Assembly (NCBI GenBank): GCA_050953725.1
Contig: JBMNNB010000003.1
Location: 744,001-808,000, forward strand
Direction of reading: 5' to 3'
Origin: DTU053 sp012520115
GTDB taxonomy: Bacteria; Bacillota; Clostridia; Oscillospirales; Acutalibacteraceae
DNA: 64,000 nt
A program made the position numbers and the translations under genes. A model generated the notes under the pieces. That model did not search any database. It was not told the DNA's origin and saw only the letters and a program-made list of their open reading frames with translations. Below, in pieces: positions 43,153-51,422 of the stretch. Within the stretch, counting starts at the first letter, position 1. Every line of letters begins with the position of its first letter.

Positions 43153-44754
43153 ATGAAAAAAAGAACGGCAGCATTCCTATCCGCAGCCGCCTTCGCAGCC
43201 GGCTCGGCTGTGACCATAAAGCTTCAGCAGGAGCTTAAAAAGGACGAGAACAAGCGCAAGCTGTACGACACGGGCAATAAGACCGTCTTCAGCGTACTGA
43301 GGGGCATTTCCACCGTACTCCCCGAGCCTCCCATGCCGCATCTAATAGACTTTGACAGCGAAGGCTTTATGAAGGGTCATGAGACCTTCATCGACAAGCC
43401 CAGAAGGGGCGCAAAGTGGAGCCTCGGCTTTGCCTGCGACAGCATAATACCCGACGATATCTCCACCGGCGAATACTATCTGGGCGGCTATCTGAGCATG
43501 CCCCCGAACAGGGTCGAGGGCGTCCTTGACGGACTTATGTTCCGCTGCGTAGCATTAAACGACGGCAGCGGCAGAGGCACCGTCGTCTTCGGCGTGCTTG
43601 ACGCAGTCGGCTTCAGCTCCGGCGATGTAAGGGAAATCAGAAATCGCCTTAAGGACTTCGCTGAGGAAAACAACATAGTCAGCATCAATATCTCCTCAAC
43701 CCACTGCCATTCGGGCATCGACACCCAGGGTCTCTGGGGCGATTTAAAGGAGATTATCCCCAATAACTTCAAGGCCGTTAAAAACAACGAGCTTGAAAAG
43801 ATAAAGACCGGCAAGAATCCGAAGCATATGGAGTTGATTTTCGGTATTGCCGTGGATTCCATAAAGAGAGCCGTAAATAGCATGACCCCGGGCACACTTT
43901 ACAGGGCAACCGTAGAGGGCAGGGGCTATGCAAGGGACAAGAGGCCGCCGAACGTGGTCGTTGACGAAATCACCACCTTCAGATTCGTACCCGACGACAA
44001 GGACAAGAGGCCCACAAGGCTTGTTATGATGGCGGCTCACCCCACCTCCTTCCCGGATAAGAACAAAATGGTCAGCGGCGACTATCCCTATCATATCTGC
44101 AACAAGCTGCATAAACTCGGCGAGAACGCTGTGTTCTTCCAGGGTCCGCAGGCGGCAGTTGCAAGCAATAAGGGCGCCTTTAAAGCCTCCGACTCAAATG
44201 AGGACGACCCGCCATACAAGAAGATGGGCGAGGGCGTGGCAGAGTACCTTTACAACCTGCCCGAGGAGACTTACGAGAAGGTCAAGCCCATACTCAATAT
44301 CCGCCATAAGGAAGTCATCCTCAAGGCCACAAACCATCTCTATCATGTCCTCGGCAAGCTGATGATTGCCAACAATGTCATGGTTAAGACTTCGGGCAAG
44401 AAGGACGACATCAGCGTAATTACTGAGATAGGCTATGCGGAGATAGGCGAAAACCTGAAGCTTGCCTTAGTTCCCGGCGAGCTTATGCCCGAAATATTGA
44501 AGGGCGGCTTCTTCAAGTCAAGCGAAGCCTATAACAGGGTAGACTGGGCTATGCCGAGCCTCACCGACATTGCAGGCGAGGGTCTTGTGGGCATAGGTCT
44601 CTGCAACGACTCTATCGGCTACATAGTGCCCGACAACGACTTCGGCAGCATCTTCGCACCCCTGCACTATGAGGAGTCCGTATCCGTCGGCGAGAATACG
44701 GCGTCCACAATAGTCACCGAGTTTATGAAACTGGTTGAGGAAGTCAAGAAATAA
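43153..44754 (+). CDS. neutral ceramidase-like protein
   Basis: 533 residues with an N-terminal signal or anchor (MKKRTAAFLSAAAFAAGSAV). The ISSTHCHSGIDTQG block corresponds to the zinc-binding THTHSGP motif of neutral/alkaline ceramidases, with a further His in AAHPTSFP and the ALVPGE segment. Known family members hydrolyse ceramide to sphingosine and a fatty acid outside the cell. The homology is partial, so hydrolase of another amide or ester is possible. The gene is followed by a PHP and a sphingomyelinase-like gene on the same strand. GGGGGGAAG is the ribosome binding site. Confidence 0.65.
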   Translation: MKKRTAAFLSAAAFAAGSAVTIKLQQELKKDENKRKLYDTGNKTVFSVLRGISTVLPEPPMPHLIDFDSEGFMKGHETFIDKPRRGAKWSLGFACDSIIPDDISTGEYYLGGYLSMPPNRVEGVLDGLMFRCVALNDGSGRGTVVFGVLDAVGFSSGDVREIRNRLKDFAEENNIVSINISSTHCHSGIDTQGLWGDLKEIIPNNFKAVKNNELEKIKTGKNPKHMELIFGIAVDSIKRAVNSMTPGTLYRATVEGRGYARDKRPPNVVVDEITTFRFVPDDKDKRPTRLVMMAAHPTSFPDKNKMVSGDYPYHICNKLHKLGENAVFFQGPQAAVASNKGAFKASDSNEDDPPYKKMGEGVAEYLYNLPEETYEKVKPILNIRHKEVILKATNHLYHVLGKLMIANNVMVKTSGKKDDISVITEIGYAEIGENLKLALVPGELMPEILKGGFFKSSEAYNRVDWAMPSLTDIAGEGLVGIGLCNDSIGYIVPDNDFGSIFAPLHYEESVSVGENTASTIVTEFMKLVEEVKK

Positions 44755-44769
44755 CCCGCCGCTATTGTT

Positions 44770-44813
44770 TTTAAGCGAGCGGCAAGACAAGAAAATACAG
44801 TCACTCGCTTAAA
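44770..44813 (+). terminator. hairpin after the ceramidase-like gene
   Basis: TTTAAGCGAG (44770-44779) pairs perfectly with CTCGCTTAAA (44804-44813), with a 24-nt loop; the following T content is modest (TGTCTTTT). Confidence 0.5.
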
Positions 44814-44841
44814 TGTCTTTTGCATAAGCTTCAAAATAATC

Positions 44842-44887
44842 TATCCCCGGGAGCTTTTGCTTTAAAGCACCGGGGGATATTTTGCTT
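44842..44887 (+). terminator. terminator or attenuator before the PHP gene
   Basis: TATCCCCGG (44842-44850) pairs with CCGGGGGATA (44870-44879), enclosing AGCTTTTGCTTTAAAGC; TTTTGCTTTTT follows. It sits directly before the next ribosome binding site. Confidence 0.7.
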
Positions 44888-44905
44888 TTTCCTATGGAGG
44901 CTAAA

Positions 44906-45580
44906 ATGAAATACCTGTACGAAATGCACCTGCATACATCAGAGGTCAGCAGCTGCGGAAGGGTCTCAGGCGCTGATTCGGGTAAATTCTATAAAGAAAA
45001 GGGCTATTCCGGCATAGTCGTGACCGACCACATGGTACCCTGGGCATTTGACAAGCTCGGCGAAGTGTCATGGGACAAAAAGGTAGACCACTTTATGAGC
45101 GGCTACAGGCTGGTCAAGGCGGCAGAGGACGAGAGCTTTGACGTAATTCTCGGCATGGAGCTTCGCTTTGTGAACGAGAGCGAAAACGACTATCTGATTT
45201 ACGGTTTCACCGAGGAGTGGCTCAGAGCAAACCCGGAACCCTACTACCTCAGCATAAAGGAATTTAAGAAAATAGCTGACGAGAACAATTTCTACATATA
45301 TCAGGCGCACCCCTTCAGGGACCATATGAACATCGTGAACCCGAAATACCTGCACGGCATTGAGGTTCACAACGGTCACCACGGCCACGACTCAAGGAAT
45401 TCCATTGCCGAAGCCTGGGCAGAGCTGCACTCACTTAATCAAAGCTCCGGCTCCGACTATCATTACCTGGAGCATCTTGCAAGGGGCGGCATGCTGTTCC
45501 ATGAGAGAATCAGAACCCCGCAGGATTTGTACCGCCAGCTCGGCAGCGGACGCTACGGCCTTTTCAAAGGCGGCTTTTAA
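44906..45580 (+). CDS. PHP-domain phosphoesterase
   Basis: 224 residues. The start ATG at 44906 follows TGGAGG. The PHP metal motifs are YEMHLHTSEVS, VVTDHM, an internal QAHPFRDH, EVHNGHHGHD and SGSDYH, giving the His/Asp set for a trinuclear metal site. Such proteins hydrolyse phosphoesters, for example histidinol phosphate or nucleotides. The protein is not HisK-like in length. It lies between a ceramidase-like and an EEP gene and might process a phosphorylated product of their reactions; this is inference. Confidence 0.88.
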   Translation: MKYLYEMHLHTSEVSSCGRVSGADSGKFYKEKGYSGIVVTDHMVPWAFDKLGEVSWDKKVDHFMSGYRLVKAAEDESFDVILGMELRFVNESENDYLIYGFTEEWLRANPEPYYLSIKEFKKIADENNFYIYQAHPFRDHMNIVNPKYLHGIEVHNGHHGHDSRNSIAEAWAELHSLNQSSGSDYHYLEHLARGGMLFHERIRTPQDLYRQLGSGRYGLFKGGF

Positions 45581-45624
45581 ATCTATCACCACATCGGTGA
45601 AATCATATAAAAACAGGAGGCTTT

Positions 45625-46656
45625 ATGAAAAAAGTTCGAAGAATTATCGCAGTTATTCTTGCCCTTACCCTTTTACTTTTCAGCGTGTCCTTTGCGGCCT
45701 TTGCCGAGGACAGCGCAGAAGAAAATCTGCTTACCGTAATGTCCTACAATGTTTCCGGCCTGCCGGTTGTGGGCGCATTTCAGGGCTCCGATTATCTGCC
45801 CGGCCCCATTAAAGCGACCGCACTCGGCAAACTGTTGAACAATGTTGAGGCTGACATCATAGGCGTTCAGGAGGACTTCAATTTCCACGCAAACCTTGCC
45901 GCCGAGATGACAAACTTCCCCTTTAAGACCTTTACAAGCGGCCCCATTCCCCTCGGCGACGGTCTGAATATCTTCTCCAAGATGCCTGTTTATAATATAG
46001 AGAGAAACACTTGGGAAAAGAGATCCGGCGTATTTAAGGGCGCAACCGACGAGCTGACCCCGAAGGGCTTCCTGTACTCGGTAGTCGAGATTGCAGAGGG
46101 CGTCTACATTGACTTCTATGTTCTGCATGCAGACGCAGGCGGCGATGACGGCTCGGTAGCTGCAAGGCGTGACAATTACAGACAGCTCGTTGAGCACATA
46201 AACGGAAGAACCCATGACAGAGCTCTTATAGTCCTCGGCGACTTTAACGCAAGAATAAGGGACGAGAAGACCGATATGCTCAACCTGCTTATCTTCCCCG
46301 CAGGCCTTACGGAGACATGGGTAGAGCTTTGCAACGACGGTCAGTATGTACCGGAGCCCGTCTTTGAGGAGTACGAGATAGGCGAGTCCATCGACAAGGT
46401 TATGTTCAAGAACGGCGGCGGCGTTGAGTTCGAGCCGGTAAGCATCGATATGTTCAAGGTCCTCAATGAAAACGGCGGCTCATACACAGACCACCACGCC
46501 ACAAGAGTCGTATTAAGCTACACAGTGACCGATAATACCTCCGCTCCCGATGAGCTCGTTGAGCCCACACCCCATGACACCGGCTTTATTGCTATGCTCA
46601 AGGCAATTTTTACAGCATTAAAGCTGATTCTCGGCGATTTAGGCAACCTTTTCTAA
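45625..46656 (+). CDS. secreted EEP-superfamily phosphodiesterase (sphingomyelinase-like)
   Basis: 343 residues with a signal peptide (MKKVRRIIAVILALTLLLF, cleavage near AFA-EDS). EEP motifs: VMSYNVSGLP, VQEDFNF, KGFLYSVVEI...VLHADA, LGDFNAR and TDHHATRV. The KGF-xY-x-(I/V)E pattern resembles bacterial neutral sphingomyelinases more than nucleases, though the substrate is not certain. The C-terminus is an amphipathic hydrophobic helix (GFIAMLKAIFTALKLIL) with no sortase motif. AGGAGG ribosome binding site, 44 bp after the PHP gene. Confidence 0.85.
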   Translation: MKKVRRIIAVILALTLLLFSVSFAAFAEDSAEENLLTVMSYNVSGLPVVGAFQGSDYLPGPIKATALGKLLNNVEADIIGVQEDFNFHANLAAEMTNFPFKTFTSGPIPLGDGLNIFSKMPVYNIERNTWEKRSGVFKGATDELTPKGFLYSVVEIAEGVYIDFYVLHADAGGDDGSVAARRDNYRQLVEHINGRTHDRALIVLGDFNARIRDEKTDMLNLLIFPAGLTETWVELCNDGQYVPEPVFEEYEIGESIDKVMFKNGGGVEFEPVSIDMFKVLNENGGSYTDHHATRVVLSYTVTDNTSAPDELVEPTPHDTGFIAMLKAIFTALKLILGDLGNLF

Positions 46657-46663
46657 AAACAAA

Positions 46664-46692
46664 CCCCCGACCAAAAGTCGGGGGAAATTTTT
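46664..46692 (+). terminator. terminator of the EEP gene
   Basis: CCCCCGAC (46664-46671), CAAAA, GTCGGGGG (46677-46684), then AAATTTTT. Confidence 0.9.
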
Positions 46693-46725
46693 ATGAGAAC
46701 CCGCCGGAGAACGGACAAAAGCAAA

Positions 46726-46752
46726 CCCCGACAATAAGTCGGGGCATTTTTT
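46726..46752. terminator. second, probably bidirectional terminator
   Basis: CCCCGAC (46726-46732), AATAA, GTCGGGG (46738-46744), then CATTTTTT. It is nearly the same hairpin as the one 60 bp upstream and separates the convergent EEP and queH genes. Confidence 0.8.
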
Positions 46753-47293
46753 ATTTCTTAAACATTTTTTTGTTGTATCTTTCTTCCTCGCTGAAGACGC
46801 AGCCGCAGTATTTCTGCATATATATTTCAAGCTCTCTCGCTTTAGCCTGACCCTCTCTGAAATATGGTCTGAAGTCCCTGTAAAGAAACTCCACGCCGTG
46901 CTTTTCGCCCGCTTTAGCGAAAACCTCCTTTAAAAGCTCATGGTTCTGATAGGGACTTATAAGAAGCGTCGTGGTAAAAGAGTCAAAGCCGTTTTCTGCG
47001 GCATACTCCGCCGCCTTGTCGGCTCGGAATGTATAGCAGTATTCGCATCGCTCGTCGAAATTCGGCGAAACATTTTTCACAAATTCCCTTAAATTGTATT
47101 CGTCCTCTAAGACAAGCTGCAGCTCGATACTTTTTGCGTATTCCTTTAATGCTTCACGGCGGCTTTTGTATTCAGTATAGGGCTGAATGTTCGGATTGTA
47201 CCAGAATCCGACCGGCTCGATGCCCTCATTACGCAATGTGTCAATGCACATAACCGAGCACGGAGCGCAGCAAATATGAAGAAGCGTTTTCAT
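46751..47293 (-). CDS. queH: epoxyqueuosine reductase QueH
   Basis: 180 residues. The family cysteines are present: LLHICCAPCS near the start, CEYCYTFR in the middle and QKYCGCVFSEEER near the C-terminus, giving the [4Fe-4S] and mononuclear iron ligands of QueH. It reduces epoxyqueuosine to queuosine in tRNA wobble positions. The ATG follows AAGAAGG. There are no other queuosine genes in the window. Confidence 0.95.
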   Translation of the reverse strand: MKTLLHICCAPCSVMCIDTLRNEGIEPVGFWYNPNIQPYTEYKSRREALKEYAKSIELQLVLEDEYNLREFVKNVSPNFDERCEYCYTFRADKAAEYAAENGFDSFTTTLLISPYQNHELLKEVFAKAGEKHGVEFLYRDFRPYFREGQAKARELEIYMQKYCGCVFSEEERYNKKMFKK

Positions 47294-47620
47294 AACGGTT
47301 TACCTTCTTTAAAAATTTCCTCAAAAACTTAAAATTCTCAGGAATGAAACGAATATACCCTGTCAAAAATAATAGCGGACACCGAAATTAAGCAAAAATT
47401 CGTTTTTGTGATTTCGATTTGTTTGATTACTGGTTGGTTCTTGAATATGATGAAGCCCAAAGAATTTTTGCGATGTCCTGCTATCGGTCTGGTGCCGTAA
47501 AGCAGCGGTGTCCGACTTTATAGCCGAAAGGCTGTTCATTTGAATATAGCTTATGATAGAAGGGGTTACTGCTCCTTAAAAATCATAAGCGGAATGACGT
47601 CTTAAATGATTGCATCCTAA
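47294..47620. other. intergenic region with inverted repeat, possible mobile-element relic
   Basis: About 330 bp without a supported gene. CGGACACCG (47376-47384) and its complement CGGTGTCCG (47506-47514) flank about 120 bp, near TGTCAAAAATAATAG. Inside is CAAAAA-TTCG-TTTTTG (47393-47408) and a short frame (DYWLVLEYDEAQRIFAMSCY) ending at 47521. This could be a degenerate insertion sequence or miniature element; no transposase motif is recognisable. Confidence 0.4.
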
Positions 47621-47652
47621 GAAGTCTGTGAGGGAGATTCCCCACAGACTTC
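47621..47652. terminator. stem-loop at the 3' end of the SIS gene
   Basis: GAAGTCTGTG (47621-47630) pairs perfectly with CACAGACTTC (47643-47652), with GGG/CCC extending into the loop. A T-run follows on + (GATTTTT); on the minus transcript the following U content is poor. Confidence 0.55.
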
Positions 47653-47657
47653 GATTT

Positions 47658-48398
47658 TTACATATAGGTTATCCTGTCCTTGTACTTTTCGAACATACGG
47701 GCGTTGTACTCGTCGCCGCCGTCAATGTTTGCGCTTCTGAACACGGGCGGCTCAATGCCTCTTTCAACAAAGAGAGCCACGGCCTCGGCGCAAAGGGAGT
47801 TGATAATCGCCGCACCCATAATGGTGGAGGTGGGAGCGGTCTTTTCCGCAAAGCCGTCGATAGTGAGAATCGCATCGCCGATTTCGCCCACGTTGTCAAG
47901 CACCATGTCGCAGACCTCAAAGAGCCTCTTGCCGCTTTCGTGTCTTGACGGAGAAGCCTTTGAATATGTAAGGCTCGTAATCGCCGCAGTAAAGATGCCC
48001 CTTTTCCTTGCTTCGATTGCCATTTCCACAGGCACGCCGTTTCTGCCGGATACCGAATGAATAACAAGCAAATCGCCCTTTGAAATCGGCGTGGAGTCAA
48101 GTATCTCATGGGCGTATTCGGCCTTTCTTTCGAGTACGGAGGTGTCAGTCACCGGCACCGTGTCAAGGGTCAGACCCTTTGGCAGAATCGGGTTTGCAAT
48201 GACAAGCCCGCCTGTTCTGTAAAAAGCCTCCTGAGCCAGCATGCCCGCATGGGAGCAGCCGAAAAAGAAGACCTTGCCGCCGTTTTCCACGGTGTCAACG
48301 AGTTTCACCGCAAGGGCCTTTATGTTCTCCTCCTGCGATTCGAGCAGTTCATCGAGCTTTTTATGGATAATCTCAAAGTACTTTCTTGTGTAAGACAT
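47658..48398 (-). CDS. SIS-domain sugar isomerase-like protein (UPF0309 type)
   Basis: 246 residues with one SIS domain: KVFFFGCSHAGMLAQEAFYR binds the phosphosugar phosphate, HSVSGRNGVPVEMAIEARK is the second sugar-binding loop, and the family-typical FRSANIDGGDEYN closes the protein. Homologues of this type are annotated as UPF0309 or phosphosugar-binding proteins and often accompany sugar-phosphate uptake genes. The substrate is unknown. The ATG follows GGAGGA. Confidence 0.88.
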   Translation of the reverse strand: MSYTRKYFEIIHKKLDELLESQEENIKALAVKLVDTVENGGKVFFFGCSHAGMLAQEAFYRTGGLVIANPILPKGLTLDTVPVTDTSVLERKAEYAHEILDSTPISKGDLLVIHSVSGRNGVPVEMAIEARKRGIFTAAITSLTYSKASPSRHESGKRLFEVCDMVLDNVGEIGDAILTIDGFAEKTAPTSTIMGAAIINSLCAEAVALFVERGIEPPVFRSANIDGGDEYNARMFEKYKDRITYM

Positions 48399-48428
48399 AT
48401 TTTCCTCCGAAGATTTAATTCAGACAAA

Positions 48429-48456
48429 GGGATTTACCGCAAAAACGATAAATCCC
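48429..48456 (-). terminator. terminator-like hairpin of the dockerin gene
   Basis: GGGATTTA (48429-48436) pairs perfectly with TAAATCCC (48449-48456); on the minus transcript CCCUUUGUCU follows. Confidence 0.55.
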
Positions 48457-48468
48457 GTCAGTACATAT

Positions 48469-48885
48469 TTAGAATAAAGTGACCTCTCCGTCGTTTTTGC
48501 CTTTGCCGTCATCGTTTACAAGGTTTATGCTCTGCTGTGTCGTGGTCGGCGATGTGGTTGAAGGCTTTGTTGTAGTAGGCTTAGTGGTGGTTGCGGAGGT
48601 GGGCATCTGACGCTCCGGGTCGAGCTTTGCCGCAATTCTCAGAATCATCCTTGCGTCTGAAGCATTGACCTTGCCGTCACCGTCCATATCCGCAATGTTG
48701 AACTGCTCGCCCTTCAATGTGTCGAGCTTTGCCACATGGCGAAGCGCAAGCCTTGCGTCGCCGGCCTGAACCTTACCGTCCTTGTTGATGTCACCGGCAA
48801 GCACGCTTGATGCTCCGATGACAAAGGCAAAAACTATCGTAGCTATAATAAGTACAGCCGCAAGCAGCTTTATTCTGTTGTTCAT
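48469..48885 (-). CDS. stand-alone dockerin-repeat secreted protein
   Basis: The start ATG at 48883-48885 follows GGTGGGGGAA; an upstream in-frame ATG at 48897 is less well placed. 138 residues: a signal peptide (MNNRIKLLAAVLIIATIVF), then a type I dockerin pair (GDINKDGKVQAGDARLALRH, DMDGDGKVNASDARMILRI) with the two calcium loops DxNxDGxxxxxDA and DxDGDGxxxxxDA, a Thr/Pro linker (TTTKPTTTKPSTTSP) and a short tail ending GEVTLF. No enzyme domain or cohesin is nearby. Confidence 0.85.
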   Translation of the reverse strand: MNNRIKLLAAVLIIATIVFAFVIGASSVLAGDINKDGKVQAGDARLALRHVAKLDTLKGEQFNIADMDGDGKVNASDARMILRIAAKLDPERQMPTSATTTKPTTTKPSTTSPTTTQQSINLVNDDGKGKNDGEVTLF

Positions 48886-48991
48886 AATTTCCCCCACCCA
48901 TTTAAACTATTCAGCTATTTTCCATTGTAGCACATAGATTTAAAGAGGACAAGCCCAAAACGCAAAGGTAAATTTATTATACATTGGTAAA

Positions 48992-51406
48992 TTATTTAAG
49001 CTGTGCAATGGTTACGCCCGTCTCGCCCTCGCCGAAGGTGCCGAGCCTGAAAGACTTTATCTGCGGATGCTTTCTTAAATGGGAATGCACCGCCGCACGC
49101 AGCTTGCCCGTGCCCTTGCCGTGGATGATGGTGATTTCGTTAAGCCCCGCAATCGCCAGATTGTCAATGGCTATGTCGACTATGGGCAGAGCCTCCTCCA
49201 CATTCAGTCCCCTGATGTCGCAGCGGGTGTCCTCGCTTGCCAGCACCTTGCGCTCTGCCTTTACGTTTTTGACGGTGCTTATTGTGTCTGAGGAATTGCC
49301 CTTTGCCTTTTTCTTCCTGCCCGTGAGCCTGAGCTTTTCCCTTTCAACACGCATCTTTATGCCGCCTATCTGCACCTCTGCGGTGTCAGCCTTTTCGTTA
49401 AAGCTGACTACCTCGGCTTCGCAGCCCATGTCTATAAGCAAAACGTTGTCGCCGGCCTTTAATGTCTTAGGCGGCTCGTCATCGATTACGGCTGAAGCGG
49501 GCATGTTGACGGATACGGGATTTAATGAATCCTCCAGAGCGTTAATGCCCTGCCTCAAGCGCCGCCTTAACTCCTGTGCGCCGCCCTTTTCCTTTATCTT
49601 TTCGCTCTCCTGCTTTATCTTGTCAAGCTCCAGCATAAAGGTATTAGCCTCACGCTTTGCACGCTCTGCAAACCTTAAAGCCTCTGACCGTGCCTTTTCG
49701 GCCTCCTTTTCGCTCTGAAGCCTTGCCTTTTCGAGCTTCTCCTTCGCTTCTTCAAGCAGCCTCTGAGCCTCAAGCTCTTTCTCCTTAGCCTCTTCAAGCT
49801 TCTGCTCTGCCTCGGAGCGTTTTTCCTCAAGGGAGGTCACAAGGCTTTCAAACTTGACATTCTCTGTGGATACGATTTCCTTCGCCCTGTCGGTGATTTC
49901 CGAGGGCAGGCCGAGCCTTTCGGATATGGCAAAGGCGTTCGAGCGGCCCGGAACGCCCGTCAGCAGGCGGTATGTGGGCTTCAGGGTCGACACATCAAAC
50001 TCGCAGGAGGCGTTTTCGACCCGCTGTGTCTGCAAAGCATAGGCCTTCAGCTCCGCATAGTGCGTGGTGGCCGCAATCTTTGCGCCCTTCTGCCTTATGT
50101 GTTCGAGTATCGATATGGCAAGCGCCGCACCCTCAATGGGGTCCGTGCCTGCGCCCAGCTCGTCTATCAGCACAAGGGAGCCGCCCTCGCACTCCTCGAT
50201 TATCCTGACAATGTTCGTCATGTGGGATGAGAAGGTGGACAGACTCTGCTCAATGCTCTGTTCGTCGCCTATATCGGCAAAAACGCCCTTAAAGACGCAG
50301 ACCTGACTGTTCTCGGCGGCGGGTATCATAAGCCCGCACATGGCCATTAAGGTGAGCAGTCCGAGGGTCTTTATGGAAACGGTCTTGCCGCCGGTATTAG
50401 GGCCTGTGATAATCAGAGCGTCATAATCAAAGCCGAGCCTTATGTCAATCGGCACGACCTTGTCTGCGGGGATAAGCGGGTGCCTTGCCTTTTTAAGCTC
50501 TATCAGTCCCTTGTTGTTCAGTACAGGCGCCGAGGCCTTCATAGCATAGGCAAGGGAAGCCTTTGCGAAGATAAGATTTAATTCCGCCGCAATTCTGACG
50601 CTCTCCTTAATGGGGGCCTCAAAGCTGCCCGCTTCGGAGGATAGAAAGGCGATAATACGCTCAATCTCGTCCCGCTCCTCGCTTAAAAGCATGCGAATCT
50701 CGTTATTAGCCTCCACCACCGATGCAGGCTCTATGAACACCGTTGCGCCGCTGGAGGAGGTGTCATGGACAAGGCCCGCAACCTCGCTTCTGTGCTCCGC
50801 CTTTACGGGTATGACATACCTGTCGTTTCGCTGTGTGACAATCGGCTCCTGCAACAGCTTGCGGTAGTGGGGGGAGCGGATAAAGCTCTCAAGCTGCTCC
50901 TTAATCCCTGAGGTCTTGCGGCGGATTTTGCGCCTTATGTCTGCAAGAGTCGGGGAGGCGTTGTCCGAGATTTCATCCTCCGAAATTATAGCGGTGGTAA
51001 TGCTTTCTTCTAAATATTTATTCGGCACAAGGGCGGAAAACAGCGGGTCGAGATTCGCCCCGCCGCCGGAATTCCTCTTGCGCCATTCGGATAAAGAGCG
51101 TATGACCCTTAAGGATTCGGCAATGTCCAATAGCTCCCTTGTGGAAAGGGAGCTGCCTGCCGCCGCCCTTGCCAGGGCGTTGTCAACATTTTTTAGGCCG
51201 CTGAAGGAGGGTGCCGCAAAGCGGGCTGTCAGTGCATAGGCGTCCTTTGTCTGCTCTAAAAGGAAATTCGCCTCATTAAGCCTTGTTTCCGGCACAATCG
51301 AAAGGGCCATATCATAAGCGTCCCTGCAGGCGGTAAGGCCTGCAAGGCGCTCTAAAATCTTATCAAGCTCAAGGGTTTTTACAGCTCTTTTAAATGAGTT
51401 TTCCAT
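48992..51406 (-). CDS. mutS2: endonuclease MutS2
   Basis: 804 residues, close to the family norm. MutS-like core and ABC ATPase with Walker A GPNTGGKTVSIKT, the DELGAGTDP Walker B, a long charged coiled coil (residues about 520-620), a KOW-like region and a C-terminal Smr nuclease domain with DIRGLNVEEA and IIHGKGTGKLR. MutS2 limits recombination and rescues collided ribosomes in Bacillus. It starts at ATG behind GGAGG, 16 bp after the glycerophosphodiesterase gene, so these form an operon. Confidence 0.97.
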   Translation of the reverse strand: MENSFKRAVKTLELDKILERLAGLTACRDAYDMALSIVPETRLNEANFLLEQTKDAYALTARFAAPSFSGLKNVDNALARAAAGSSLSTRELLDIAESLRVIRSLSEWRKRNSGGGANLDPLFSALVPNKYLEESITTAIISEDEISDNASPTLADIRRKIRRKTSGIKEQLESFIRSPHYRKLLQEPIVTQRNDRYVIPVKAEHRSEVAGLVHDTSSSGATVFIEPASVVEANNEIRMLLSEERDEIERIIAFLSSEAGSFEAPIKESVRIAAELNLIFAKASLAYAMKASAPVLNNKGLIELKKARHPLIPADKVVPIDIRLGFDYDALIITGPNTGGKTVSIKTLGLLTLMAMCGLMIPAAENSQVCVFKGVFADIGDEQSIEQSLSTFSSHMTNIVRIIEECEGGSLVLIDELGAGTDPIEGAALAISILEHIRQKGAKIAATTHYAELKAYALQTQRVENASCEFDVSTLKPTYRLLTGVPGRSNAFAISERLGLPSEITDRAKEIVSTENVKFESLVTSLEEKRSEAEQKLEEAKEKELEAQRLLEEAKEKLEKARLQSEKEAEKARSEALRFAERAKREANTFMLELDKIKQESEKIKEKGGAQELRRRLRQGINALEDSLNPVSVNMPASAVIDDEPPKTLKAGDNVLLIDMGCEAEVVSFNEKADTAEVQIGGIKMRVEREKLRLTGRKKKAKGNSSDTISTVKNVKAERKVLASEDTRCDIRGLNVEEALPIVDIAIDNLAIAGLNEITIIHGKGTGKLRAAVHSHLRKHPQIKSFRLGTFGEGETGVTIAQLK

Positions 51407-51422
51407 TTAGCCTCCGGTTAGT

